Source: Gracilariopsis chorda (taxonomy: Eukaryota > Rhodophyta > Florideophyceae > Gracilariales > Gracilariaceae). From it: a stretch of 29,202 nt of DNA. A program made the position numbers and the translations under genes. Positions 7,974 through 16,411 of the stretch are shown here, in pieces. How positions within the stretch are numbered: the first letter of the stretch is position 1; each line of letters starts with the position of its first letter. The stretch spans positions 1-29,202 of the forward strand of contig NBIV01000471.1 of assembly GCA_003194525.1 (NCBI GenBank), read 5' to 3'. Under the pieces are notes generated by a model. It was not told the DNA's origin. It saw nothing but the letters and a program-made list of their open reading frames with translations, and did not search any database.

Positions 7974-9000
7974 CTAGGCCAGCAGCGTCAGCGCAACTTC
8001 TAGCGAAACTACCCTTGATTCATCAATTCCTACACTTGATGCTCTGATGACGAGCGTTGTGATATTTTCGTCCACTGCAATCACCATTACGTCGGCTCTA
8101 CTGGCTAGCCTCACCACTGCAGGGCTACCAAAGGCATTTGTCGTTATGAAGAGGACGTCAACATTCGCAGCCGTAGTAACTGAAGAATCTACGTCCGTCC
8201 GATTGTTGGTAACCAGATGAGGTGCTCGAGAAAGCTCAACAAGCACGCTGGACAAAACTGTATAGTCAAGCTCTTCCGCTGTTGACTTTGGTGAAACGCT
8301 GTCATCTGCTGGCAGCGGTTGAAGTGGTGGAGAATGCGCACATGTTAGGCGGAACTCTCGAGTGACAAGATGGCTGATCACTGCTTCTGCACCAGAATTC
8401 GCATCAACTGCGTTTCCAGATCGGTAGTTTGCGAGTTGTACATGATCTTCCTCAGAAAATTGGGAAACAACTGCTTAGCCTGACAGCTATGCTTTTCAAG
8501 GTGCTGGACTGAAAGCAACAAAGCCGCTGGGTCAGCGGTAGGCCCCCATGATGAAGCGCCTCCCTTCGATGACGCTATTTTGACAAATAATTGTCAAAAT
8601 ACGTTGTCGTGCGGTGCGTGATATCCAAGCGTAATGTAGCACGAGCAGCATCTGTGGTGTATCTATGGCGAAGGATGGTCTCTTCGGGCCTGCCTGAATC
8701 AAGTACTATTCTGAGACGATTTGATGTAGATGAAACTGGGGCTGGGACCCATTTCAATACAAGCAAATCGATCAAGAGCGTATCCTTCCACGTATAACGC
8801 ATTGGAGATTGGCCAATACATTAGTGCGCCTTTCAGAACATCCGAGTGAATAATGAGCGTGTCAGTGACGCGTAGGGGAAGTCTTGCAGCCGGAAGTGAA
8901 TCGCTAGCGTACCCGCCGATGGCACCCCCAACACCTGTGGGGACTATGAGCACTGTTGTATGCTGCGAACACACAACCAGTGCATCTCGACTTCGGACAG
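7974..9000 (-). pseudogene. DUF3326 family protein relic (copy 1)
   Basis: DUF3326 proteins occur in cyanobacteria, algae and plants, with plastid targeting in eukaryotes; their function is not established. From 5' to 3' on the minus strand I read VLIVPTGVGGAIGGYASD, IIHSDVLKGALMYWP, NALYVEGYALDRFA, then in another phase LRIVLDSGRPEETILRHRYT and DAARATLRLDI. A hairpin region follows, then ASSWGPTADPAALLL, NYRSGNAVDANSGAEAVISH, and finally 135 codons ending at 7974 with AEELDYT, VELSRAPHLV and VIAVDENITTL. At least three frameshifts separate these blocks, all shared with copy 2. A serine/arginine-rich stretch before VLIVPT could be the end of a transit peptide. The length matches most of a normal family member. 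Confidence 0.8.
8577..8600. repeat. Perfect 10-bp inverted repeat inside the DUF3326 relic
   Basis: The arms attttgacaa (8577-8586) and ttgtcaaaat (8591-8600) flank a four-base loop, ataa. It sits where the family sequence loses its match between DAARATLRLDI and ASSWGPT, and it contains the minus-strand stop TAG/TAA cluster there. It may mark a small insertion. The copy 2 counterpart is at 26039-26062. Confidence 0.8.
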
Positions 9001-9129
9001 AGAGGTGACGCGGGTACTGCTACAACGCTTGAACTTTTGTGGCTCGCTTGAACTGTGAGTTTGCAAAGCCCAGGAATGTGAGAAAAGCACACGAGTGAGG
9101 TAGGCTGGGGATTCTCTGGGAGCACATCT

Positions 9130-9870
9130 CGATAACGCTGGATTCTGTGAAGGGCACGTCAGTCTAGTGGGGCCAGGGAGCAGAAGTGCAGCCGCCGGTA
9201 CTTCTGAACACGCTTTTCAAGACTTTCGCTGTTTGAAACGCGACGTAGACAGTGCCTACTTTCATACTCTATCTGTATCTTGTTTCTTCTGCATGTGTTC
9301 TGGTTCAGTGATAGAATTAAGGTTGATAGAATGTATTCTATTGACACTCTTTTGTCTTGAAACATGAGAAAGCTCTTTTACCCTGCTGCTAAAGGTTATT
9401 GTTCTCGTACAAGCGTTAATCGTAAGAAAACGGATCTTCTCCTCCAACTGGAGGTATGAAACTCCTCAACTTTTGCACCTTTTTCCCTACCTTCCAGCTA
9501 GGGATATCCGCCATTACGTTTGCTTCCCACGTGCTGTATTGTTCTGTCTACAAATAGAAGAACACATCAAGGAAGGGACGAACAGGATACGAATTGCGAG
9601 CTCCTTAGGCGTCTTTGCTCTGATTTCATGAGGCGGTAGGAGCATATAAATCAGGGATTGACACTTACCTTTGCTACAAGACGAGCTTCATCCCTAGCTT
9701 GTAAAAATGGAATGATCGCTAAAAAGAATGTTCTTTTTCTCTTGTTGCAAATAAATCCCTACCAAAGAAAATTGAACATGAATAGAGAGTGGGGTTGGTC
9801 AAGTCAGGGTCAGATTGATTGAGACATGTGGAGGTTATTGGACGGATGAAATCACACATCTTCGCTTAAA
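9130..9870. other. Gene-free stretch
   Basis: Only short frames of 60-70 codons occur on both strands, with no recognisable family. An AT-rich heptamer tataaat at about 9645 could be a TATA box but nothing downstream supports a gene. The copy 2 counterpart is 26592-27332. Confidence 0.4.
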
Positions 9871-9880
9871 TTTAAAAGTA

Positions 9881-10021
9881 CTAATGCAAGTAGAAGCTGT
9901 ATGACATGACCAGCGCGGTTCCGAACAAGAGTGGGCCGGCAGCAGGCCCGATTGAGCGGGGAACATTTCTGGCAATGTTGATAGGAGCGTGTCCGCCGTT
10001 GGGAGCCACCTCCTGTTGTAC
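9881..10021 (-). pseudogene. GRIM-19 (NDUFA13)-like N-terminal fragment (copy 1)
   Basis: GRIM-19 is a small subunit of mitochondrial complex I. The minus-strand frame reads VQQEVAPNGGHAPINIARNV, then PRSIGPAAGPLLFGTALVMS and YSFYLH before a TAG. This matches the family pattern of VQDGPPPGG...ARRIPSTGP...LFG...FY, i.e. the segment before and through the single transmembrane helix. An in-frame TGA lies just upstream of the first valine, and the family's arginine-rich matrix or intermembrane tail does not follow in any frame. So only about 46 codons of a protein of about 140 remain. The match is short and could be over-read. Confidence 0.5.
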
Positions 10022-11210
10022 GGCTCAATGCGGCAGTGGTCTGTGCCGTGCCTCGATTGCCGTCAGCATGGACTTGCGCACGCAGAAGATGGAGTACACC
10101 CGACACAGGCGTAGGATTTAATCACGGGAGGGATTTAATGAAAATAGCGCTTCGGTGAGCGGCTCAGATGGAAAGCGATCGCGGAGGCATGCGCATTTCT
10201 CTACCTGCTTGCAGTACCAGGACCACCTGTAGAATACGATAATCTAGATGATAGCAGTCATCCGAGACCCCAAACAAAGCAGAAACCTAAAACTGTGACG
10301 ACGATAGGAGCAGTCCATCATCATCATAATCATGTTTACATAGCCGTCTAGCTTCTGCACTGGGTGACACCTTTATCTCTGCTGCCCCATTCGAGAAGAA
10401 ATCTATCCCTTTGGTGCATAACGGCGGAAACGTTTCAACAAATCGCATGAGTATCGTGAAAAATGTAAGGTACCATTGATATCGATGTTTCCATGAGAGC
10501 AACGAGAGCACTTCAGTGGTCGTTTCGTTTCGAAACTTTCCAGGCGACTAGAGCATCATGGTGTGGTCGCCTCGACAAATCGGTCCCTACACGTAGTTGA
10601 GAAACGCCGCCGGCGGCGTCATGAGAAGGAGCTAGCAATTCACGGGTAGATGTGTAGAATTCTACACCCCTGTCTCGTAGGTTTTTTTGTCTTTTTTTTT
10701 TTAATTGAATCATTGCAACTGTTGTGCAGTGCAATAGCACTGGAGATATGACAGTGAGGCTACAGCCGCAGGGTTGATCCGCGGTTGATGTGAACAGACG
10801 TTCAGATCTTGCTAAGTTCCAAAAGTTTGAACCTGCAATTGTTGCGGCACTTCCTCGTTGCTTTTGTGAGCACTTTCTTGCGAAGCTGGAGGTTATTGTT
10901 ATGTCCCTAGCATCCTGTAGGGGCCCTTTTCCGTACAGCGTAAGAGTTCCTCATACTGCAAGTAGTTGTAGAAGAGAGGAGTGCACGAGCACAAGCTCAA
11001 CAAACTTAACTTTACGACATAGCTTGAGGTCCAACCACCTCGCGCTCGTGGTTACCGCCGAATCCTACTACTCAATTTATTCTACCCGTAGAGCATAAAG
11101 CGGTTGCCAGCCGATAGGGAAGCAAAGATGAGAATTCTGGGAAGAGCAATACTTCGCGTGGTGCAATCGGCATCCATTGATAACCTAAGAACACATCTTT
11201 CGCCCCAATT
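10022..11210. other. Gene-free 1.2-kb region with palindrome cluster and poly-T
   Basis: No coding family is recognised in either strand. The region contains four perfect palindromes or inverted repeats within 216 bp (10527-10742) and long T runs at 10682-10702. It separates minus-strand relics on the left from plus-strand relics on the right. The copy 2 counterpart is about 27484-28665, where many single-base deletions appear beyond about 28140. Confidence 0.5.
10527..10742. other. Cluster of palindromes beside T-rich tract; possible replication or regulatory site (copy 1)
   Basis: Seen directly: gtttcgaaac (10527-10536), acgccgccggcggcgt (10604-10619), gtgtagaattctacac (10652-10667), a T-rich tract (10682-10702), and cagtgc-aata-gcactg (10727-10742). 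All are exact self-complements. Palindromes next to an easily melted T-rich tract in a gene-free region occur at replication origins of some circular elements and at promoters. No specific origin family is recognised. Assignment as an origin is inference. Confidence 0.35.
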
Positions 11211-12490
11211 ATGTCAAATAAGAGAGATAGCACAGGTTTAAACGGGGCCAATCCCCATGTTGTTTCGAAGAAACCAAGGCTTGCAGATAAGGACTCGAGC
11301 AATGATGTTCACATATGTGAAGAACAAGAGCCAGCATTGGTGTCTTCAAAACTTCCCTCTACTAATTCAATGCCACGTTGTATAACATCTCGTGTGGAAT
11401 CGACGGGAACAACAGGATCGTCTGTTCTGCCCGACAAGCTTGGGCAATCTCCGCCAATGCTAAAAACATCATGTAAGCATGGCATTTTCCTTCCCGGAGA
11501 CTGCAAAAAAGAATACAACATTTCTGAGCTTAAGATGCCAGAGAAACTAGCGAAGCAGTATTCCCTTTCACTGATTTCATTTGAGCGGGAAATTGTAAAA
11601 GGGGTAGAGCGGAACGAGAGCATTCTGGTTGCAGCACACACGAACGTATTGAAGGCAGCGATAACGGAATACGATGGCACGAAGAGACAACCAAAGGGTA
11701 AGGTATACGTCGCCAATCAAAGCCCTCAGCAATCAAAAATATCGAGAACTTGAAGCAGAATTTAGTGATGTTAGATTGATGACCGGGGATGCAACGATAA
11801 CAAGAATACCTCTTGTCTTGCAATGACTACCAAAACTCTCAGAAGCATGCTCTACAGAGTAATTTAAGTTTTACGTGAGGTCTCTTGAGTTATTTTTGAT
11901 GCAGTTCACTATATGCGGGACAAAAAAAGAGGGGTCATGTGGGAGGAATCAATCATCCTTGTTCCGCAAACTGTCAGATTTGTACTCCTGAGCGCTACGA
12001 TTCCAAACGCACGTGAATACTCGGAATAGATTGGCCATTTGAATATCAAACGAACATAGCGCGAGCATCTCAAAATGCAGTAGCATCTCTGCACGACGAG
12101 GATCAGGATTTGCTCCAGACAACACCCATTTTTTCAACTGCTGGATCTCGGAATTGACATCCAATCTATTTCAGTAAGGGCTATTGAAATGTCTTTTCGC
12201 GACAGAGACTTTTGAGATGGGACTAAACGTGCCAGCCAAAACAGTGCTGTTTACCAGTATCAGGCCGCTTGACGGGTTACAGTTCAGAAAGCCTGCCGGA
12301 GGCGAATACATGCAAATGAGTGGCCGGGTCGATCGTCGAGGTATTGATAAAGAGGAATCAGCAGTGCATTGTCCAAGGTTGGAAGAAGAGACCATTGCCG
12401 AAGTGGTAGTGTACAGGTGAGGTGCAAGCCGGGCAGCAAAGCTATCATTGACATTGTTGAGGACAATGGATCGTGTCCCATACACTGTGA
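11211..12490 (+). pseudogene. Mtr4-type exosome RNA helicase relic
   Basis: Mtr4 is the Ski2-like helicase that feeds RNA to the nuclear exosome. From ATG 11211 a 180-codon frame runs through a low-complexity N-terminus, then CKHGIFLPGD, YSLSLISFEREIVKGVERNE, and the Walker A site as VAAHTNVLKAA (11628-11660) where the family has SAHTSAGKT. After a one-base shift come [20 protein letters not shown] and LMTGDAT, then [12 protein letters not shown]. Walker B is DAVH (11898-11909) instead of DEIH, followed by [17 protein letters not shown] and an intact [12 protein letters not shown]. About 400 residues are then missing. The frame resumes at about 12170 with a stop in [19 protein letters not shown], and [16 protein letters not shown] keeps the two arginines of motif VI. 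The full-length family size is near 1000 residues. Confidence 0.88.
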
Positions 12491-12639
12491 CGCTACCCAA
12501 CGTGTAATACATGCAAACATGCGTCGCTGCCTGTAATATATTGTTTCGAGAAAATGAATTTACGTGCACCTTTTTTCGCTGAACTAATGATTATGTATAG
12601 CGCTTTATATCCAGCAATAGAGATTGTTCCTGTTTGAAG

Positions 12640-13200
12640 TGCGTGACCAACTGTCGCGTGACCATCCCATTCCAAAGATTTCATCAATTCGGTAGGGCCA
12701 CTGCGGCCAATGAGCTTGTTGCCGGGCGAGTCGCCGCAGAATTTCACGACTTATACGGCCGAGTGTTCGAGGCAAAGATAGTTGTGCCGCATTCGGAATG
12801 GGTGCCTCCGTCATGTAGCAATGCCTGGCGTGCCACAAAGAAATTATTCATCGTAGTTTACCCACCACATGTCGCGAAGCAGACGTTTCGATCTGCATGC
12901 CCACTTTACTCGCTTCGGTGATATCGCAGAATGTCAGGTCATGTACGACCATCCGACTGATAACTGGAGGGGGTTTGGCTTTGTCACGTTTACATCCGAA
13001 CTAACATTCCACAAAGTGGTGGATGTAGACCACGAAATCATGCATAAACACGTCAACGTAAAGCGTGCGGAGCCGAAACAAGCGCTTGACGCAAGTCTTG
13101 GACGCGAGACAGCAGCTGCTCTACTGCCCTTTTCTTCTACTCATTCATCCACCTCTTCATTACATGTATCCTCTCAAAAGCAACAGAGTCATATGTCATG
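12640..13200 (+). pseudogene. Two-RRM RNA-binding protein relic (DAZAP1/Musashi/hnRNP A-like)
   Basis: These proteins bind single-stranded RNA through two RRM domains. The end of RRM1 is seen as FGRATAANELVAG and LYGRVFEAKIVVPHSEW, followed by a linker and RRM2. RNP2 of RRM2 reads KLFIVVY (12838-12861) where LFVGGL is expected, so its two glycines are lost. A frameshift near 12880 moves to the ATG-containing frame that reads HFTRFGDIAECQVMYDH, RNP1 RGFGFVTF (12968-12991, intact) and VNVKRAEPK. A serine/glutamine-rich tail ends at the TGA of 13199-13201. RRM1 before 12655 is missing or unrecognisable. It lies about 150 bp after the Mtr4 relic on the same strand. Confidence 0.82.
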
Positions 13201-13827
13201 AAGTTCGTAGAATTTGGAATCAAATTTTGCTGCTTCTATCCCGTATGGGTCCTAAGCATTCGCGATTCCAAATACATCTTCTATCCCGCATGCTATTTCG
13301 CCTCTTGCTCACACAACTTTCCAATGGATTTCGCCTTGCTTTGGCGTCCTGTCATGGAAGGCGGGCTCCAGCTGGACCTCTGTTCAAGCCTTCTCGTGTT
13401 GCGGTTCTGGCAAGCTGTCAATTCGTTATCACGTCAGTCAAGTGCCGTTCTAAGTCGGACAACGTCCCAAACATCTCAAGCTGGTATGAGATTCTTCACA
13501 CTAGGAATTTCGTACTCTCCAGACCTGCTCAATGCCCATACGACGAGGTTTACGCAGTTTCCGCTCCACTCAACCCTCCTGCACTTAATCTTACCAACTT
13601 CATACCTAGCACAAGAACAGAACGAAAGTTTCATCCATACTCATCTATGGAACGATTTGAGGGTTCGAATCGGTAATTATACCGTGCAGTGTATATTTCC
13701 TTTTTCAGCCTCGGGACTCAGTGCCCTCTTTTCGGCTGCACAGAGTTTTGTTGGGCGGGATCACTCTCTTCAATTCTTCTCGTACTTTTGTTCTTTCTAT
13801 AGAAACATACTATGTTATAACTTGTAG
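13198..13827 (+). CDS. Long open frame, 209 codons, unrecognised
   Basis: An ATG at 13198 overlaps the stop of the RRM relic and opens 209 codons rich in Ser, Leu, Phe and Cys. A second plus-strand frame is open over nearly the same bases (13065-13676, 203 codons, rich in Arg, Ser, Pro and Asn). Neither has a recognised domain. The second could be a continuing tail of the RRM protein in another phase. Two long open frames on top of each other suggest low-stop composition and not two genes. Confidence 0.2.
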   Translation: MKFVEFGIKFCCFYPVWVLSIRDSKYIFYPACYFASCSHNFPMDFALLWRPVMEGGLQLDLCSSLLVLRFWQAVNSLSRQSSAVLSRTTSQTSQAGMRFFTLGISYSPDLLNAHTTRFTQFPLHSTLLHLILPTSYLAQEQNESFIHTHLWNDLRVRIGNYTVQCIFPFSASGLSALFSAAQSFVGRDHSLQFFSYFCSFYRNILCYNL

Positions 13828-13829
13828 TT

Positions 13830-14430
13830 AGTGCAGCGGTTTGTGTGAAGTGGCGATGTAGTTTGGAAATTTTTGCAGCTTTGGTACATTAGCGAGATCA
13901 GGTGCCTTTCGTAAACAATTTTTGCTCCGTACCTGTCATCATGTTCAGCAAGAACAAATTGTACATCTTAAGTGAAGTCTAGCACAACTATGATAGAAGC
14001 ATGGGACCGGTGGAAAGCAAATTGAGAAACAACGTGAGGGAGGTTAAGGAGTCTAACATAACTTCTGCCACAGCAATACGCAGCTGTTCGTTTTTGCAAT
14101 GTGCGTTCAATGACTCCCAGTACTTTTGAGGTTACGAAAAGATCGGGTTCCAATACTACGGATGCACCAAGTAGAAAGACAGAAATGCGGGATCACCCTC
14201 TTTCCCTTTACGAATCGTGAAAGAGACAGCTACCGCTCTCAGTAAAATGCAGCGTGGCATGGAGCTGCAATGAGGATATCGGATTTGCAGCTTCTACCCC
14301 TCTGTGCGTAAATTTGTTCACAAACCCCAATTCATAACAATATTAGTAAGAGTGATGATCGAGTACGAGAACAAACTATTATTAAACCAGGCTTACAATA
14401 CAACAAAGTCCTCAAAAGCTTCAAAACCCT
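13830..14430. other. Spacer without recognisable gene
   Basis: The longest frame is 61 codons on the minus strand (13968-14153, with GVIERTLQKRTAAYCCG). It is not recognised. I see no RNA gene, and no repeat structure stands out. Confidence 0.35.
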
Positions 14431-14436
14431 TCAAAG

Positions 14437-14775
14437 CTATGAGGAGAACCCATCCTTATGTCGTTGATTTAGCGCGTCAGCAGCGGCTAACATATCATAT
14501 GCATCGTCGGCCATTTTTTTCTGCTCGTCAGGTAGTTCTTTCCATGTTTTTTCCGTGTTCATGAATACGGACATGAGTTTCTGAGAACAGATCCTACGCA
14601 CTCTGTACAGTTCTTGCCTTTTACTTAACGTGAGAAGACTCCGAATCATTCTTAGAGTTCGCCGCGCTGAAACTGAAAGCAGCGGCTGCGACATAACAAA
14701 CGATGTATCGAAAAGCCTTGAAGGAGGAAGCGACACCAGCCTCAAAGACAGCCTAATCCTTCTTTCTCTTCGCAT
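14437..14775 (-). CDS. Basic ORF, 112 aa, with weak HMG-box-like end
   Basis: The frame begins MRRERRIRLSLRLVS and ends with TWKELPDEQKKMADDAYDML. That last segment resembles the third helix region of an HMG box, where WKxLSDEEKKPYxxxA is typical. The first two helices are not visible, so a real HMG domain is doubtful. The ORF overlaps the end of the next minus-strand frame by 23 bases, in a different phase. It could be the 3' continuation of that frame after a frameshift. Confidence 0.3.
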   Translation of the reverse strand: MRRERRIRLSLRLVSLPPSRLFDTSFVMSQPLLSVSARRTLRMIRSLLTLSKRQELYRVRRICSQKLMSVFMNTEKTWKELPDEQKKMADDAYDMLAAADALNQRHKDGFSS

Positions 14776-15112
14776 GAGTGGGTTTGATATATCGCAGATG
14801 CGCTAACAATTCTTCCAAGTTACCGGTTGGACCAGGACTGTTATATTCCGCGACAGGAGAACAAATCAATAGAGCACCAGGCTCCGGGACCTTTCCCTTC
14901 GGTTGTTTGGCGGGACTCTTCACTTCATGCCCCTTATCAAAAGAGTTTCGATGCGCAGCTTCCTTCGTACGAGTACATGGTGTGGGCATGTTCGGAGTAT
15001 CTGCCAGAATGGGTGAGAGTAGTGAAAGATTGGAGGCGATCTCAAGCTGTTCATCCGCGGAAGCGCGTTCTGGCTTTCGATTTAAACGTTGATATTCGTG
15101 TTTCAGGCCCAT
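14753..15112 (-). CDS. Lysine/proline-rich ORF, 119 aa, unrecognised
   Basis: The frame starts MGLKHEYQRLNRKPERASAD and ends ELLAHLRYIKPTHAKRKKD. The first third looks helical; the middle is Pro/Lys/Ser-rich (KSPAKQPKGKVPEPG), as in disordered nuclear proteins. A basic end could act as a nuclear localisation signal. No family is recognised. The sequence just before the ATG reads taacag, so an intron acceptor directly before CAA ATG is possible; this would join it to the 15259-15663 ORF. Confidence 0.35.
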   Translation of the reverse strand: MGLKHEYQRLNRKPERASADEQLEIASNLSLLSPILADTPNMPTPCTRTKEAAHRNSFDKGHEVKSPAKQPKGKVPEPGALLICSPVAEYNSPGPTGNLEELLAHLRYIKPTHAKRKKD

Positions 15113-15663
15113 TTGCTGTTACACGAGGCGGTAACGTTATTCCTTTGTGATCCGCAAAAAAGGGCTGCCAAAGACGCTCGCATGGCTTCAATGGCCACCT
15201 TTTGATGTTCGGGAGAGCAACCAAGCTCAACATCTGTGATGGGGGACGTGGGCGGCGATTAAGTCCGAAGCGGGGGTGCAACCGGTCTTGGAGGCGGTTG
15301 TGGCGAGTGTGGTTTTGGCCGGTCGGTATCAACATAATCAGAGTGAGAATCATCTGAACCTTCGGAAGGACCGTATGTAATATGAATGATGTGTTTGTGA
15401 TGAGCAGAATACTGAACCGGACGCGCTTCAACAATGGGCTCGTCGTGTGGCTCAGCGTGGTTTGGAGGAACGAGTCGTTTTGTTTCATTGAGAACTGAAG
15501 TCATTTGATTCATGATTTGATCCATTTGGCTGCGAAGGCGGTCCCTCCTTTGCACGGCGTTGGGATTTGAAGGGTCTATAGCAAGCATGTCACATTTGAG
15601 ATTTTCCCATTGTTGACGAAGATGTTCGCAACGCTCGAAAGCGGCATTGACGGCGTCGGACAT
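15103..15663 (-). CDS. Coiled-coil and proline-rich protein, 134 aa, with in-phase extension after TAA
   Basis: The ATG at 15663 opens 134 codons. The N-terminal 70 residues look like an amphipathic helix or coiled coil (MSDAVNAAFERCEHLRQQWE, then RRDRLRSQMDQIMNQMTSVL). A histidine-rich stretch, an acidic stretch (EGSDDSHSDYVDTD) and a proline-rich end follow. The TAA at 15261-15259 is followed in the same frame by 52 further codons containing ITDVELGCSPEHQKVAIEAM, which also look coding, ending at TGA 15105. The family is unknown. It is one of few ORFs here with an intact ATG-to-stop frame and protein-like architecture. Confidence 0.45.
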
Positions 15664-16411
15664 GGCGACGACGGTAAGTTGCGTTTGGTGTGGAGAGAGG
15701 GGGCAGGAGGGAGAAAAAAGGAAGAGGGAGTGCGCTTGTAGAGTGAAGAGAACAGAAGTGAAGGTCAGTTCCAGAAAGCGGTTCCGGGTCGCGCGGACGA
15801 GGTTGCTGTGCTAGCGCGCTCGTCAGCTGTGCATCTTCTTCCATACAACGCGCGTGTGACGTGGCCTGGGGTGCGGTGCAGGCTACTGTTGCGATGCCAC
15901 CACGTTTCCCGCCACGTGGACAGGTGGGCGCGGTTGCACAACAAAATCTCAGCACGTCGCGCTCAACAAAAGAATCTTCTTGGAAGATGCATCGAACGCG
16001 CAGCTCACCAGCAGCACGCCGTCCGCTGCGCTAGCATCACCACCGCCGTCTTCACCTTTACCTACCCAGAGCGTCATGGGCAAATCTGAATTCGGTGACC
16101 CTCCGTGTCTCTATTCCTCGCCACACCCTCAGCCTGATGAGGCACAGACGGAGTTCTACTCCGCGCTCGCCGCCTTCCTTACCGCCGTCTTCACAACCGC
16201 CTGTGCCACCGCCCTCTCCCTCGCAATGCGCTGTAGCCACACTTGCAAAAGAGCGACCCTAGTCCCTCCCGCAATATGCGCACTGGGCCGCGACCGAATC
16301 GTCATCGATCCGGATCCGACAACACGTCAACAAGTGAACTAAATGCTCTCCCACTGCCTATGCTCCCCCGCGGAGCCATCCCGTCTGCCCGTCGCCCTCG
16401 ACCAAACCCAC
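15664..16411. other. Divergent spacer between minus-strand ORF and PGM2-like relic
   Basis: The region contains a 120-codon plus-strand frame (15980-16342, Ser/Pro/Ala-rich, starting MEDASNAQLTSS). Other frames overlap it on both strands. None has a recognised domain. As the space between divergent coding blocks it could have held promoters. I cannot define one. Confidence 0.3.

Larger units (their letters stand above)
1..11753 (+). repeat. 17.46-kb repeat unit, first (partial) copy
   Basis: Bases 1-11753 reappear in the same order and orientation at 17476-29202. The offset between copies is 17475 at the start, 17460-17462 between about 4450 and 10380, and 17449 at the end. The drift comes from small indels in the first 4.4 kb and in the last 1 kb of the other copy, plus a minisatellite length difference near 3900. 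In the middle 6 kb I find only a few differences, such as A5810/G23270, C6128/A23589 and A9264/G26726. The unit length is best taken as about 17.46 kb. This fits a circular molecule read past its origin or a tandem array. Confidence 0.97.

Noticed and set aside
7974..9000. All frameshifts being long-read errors in otherwise good genes
   Set aside because: The lesions recur in both copies in the best-matching part of the repeat, and substitutions have removed catalytic residues in the integrase, helicase and mutase, which indel errors cannot do.
9852..10121. Longer ORFs over the GRIM-19-like fragment (84 codons minus, 71 codons plus)
   Set aside because: They read the same bases in other phases and have no family match; they are treated as shadows.
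11211..12490. Stop codon reassignment (TAA/TAG as an amino acid) to explain the many in-frame stops
   Set aside because: The stops fall at different expected residues (Glu in the Mtr4 relic, Trp in the PGM2 relic), all three stop codons appear, and frameshifts accompany them; decay explains it better.
13655..13685. T-loop-like ggttcgaatc suggesting a tRNA
   Set aside because: The bases flanking the loop do not form the T stem, and no acceptor or anticodon arm could be placed upstream.
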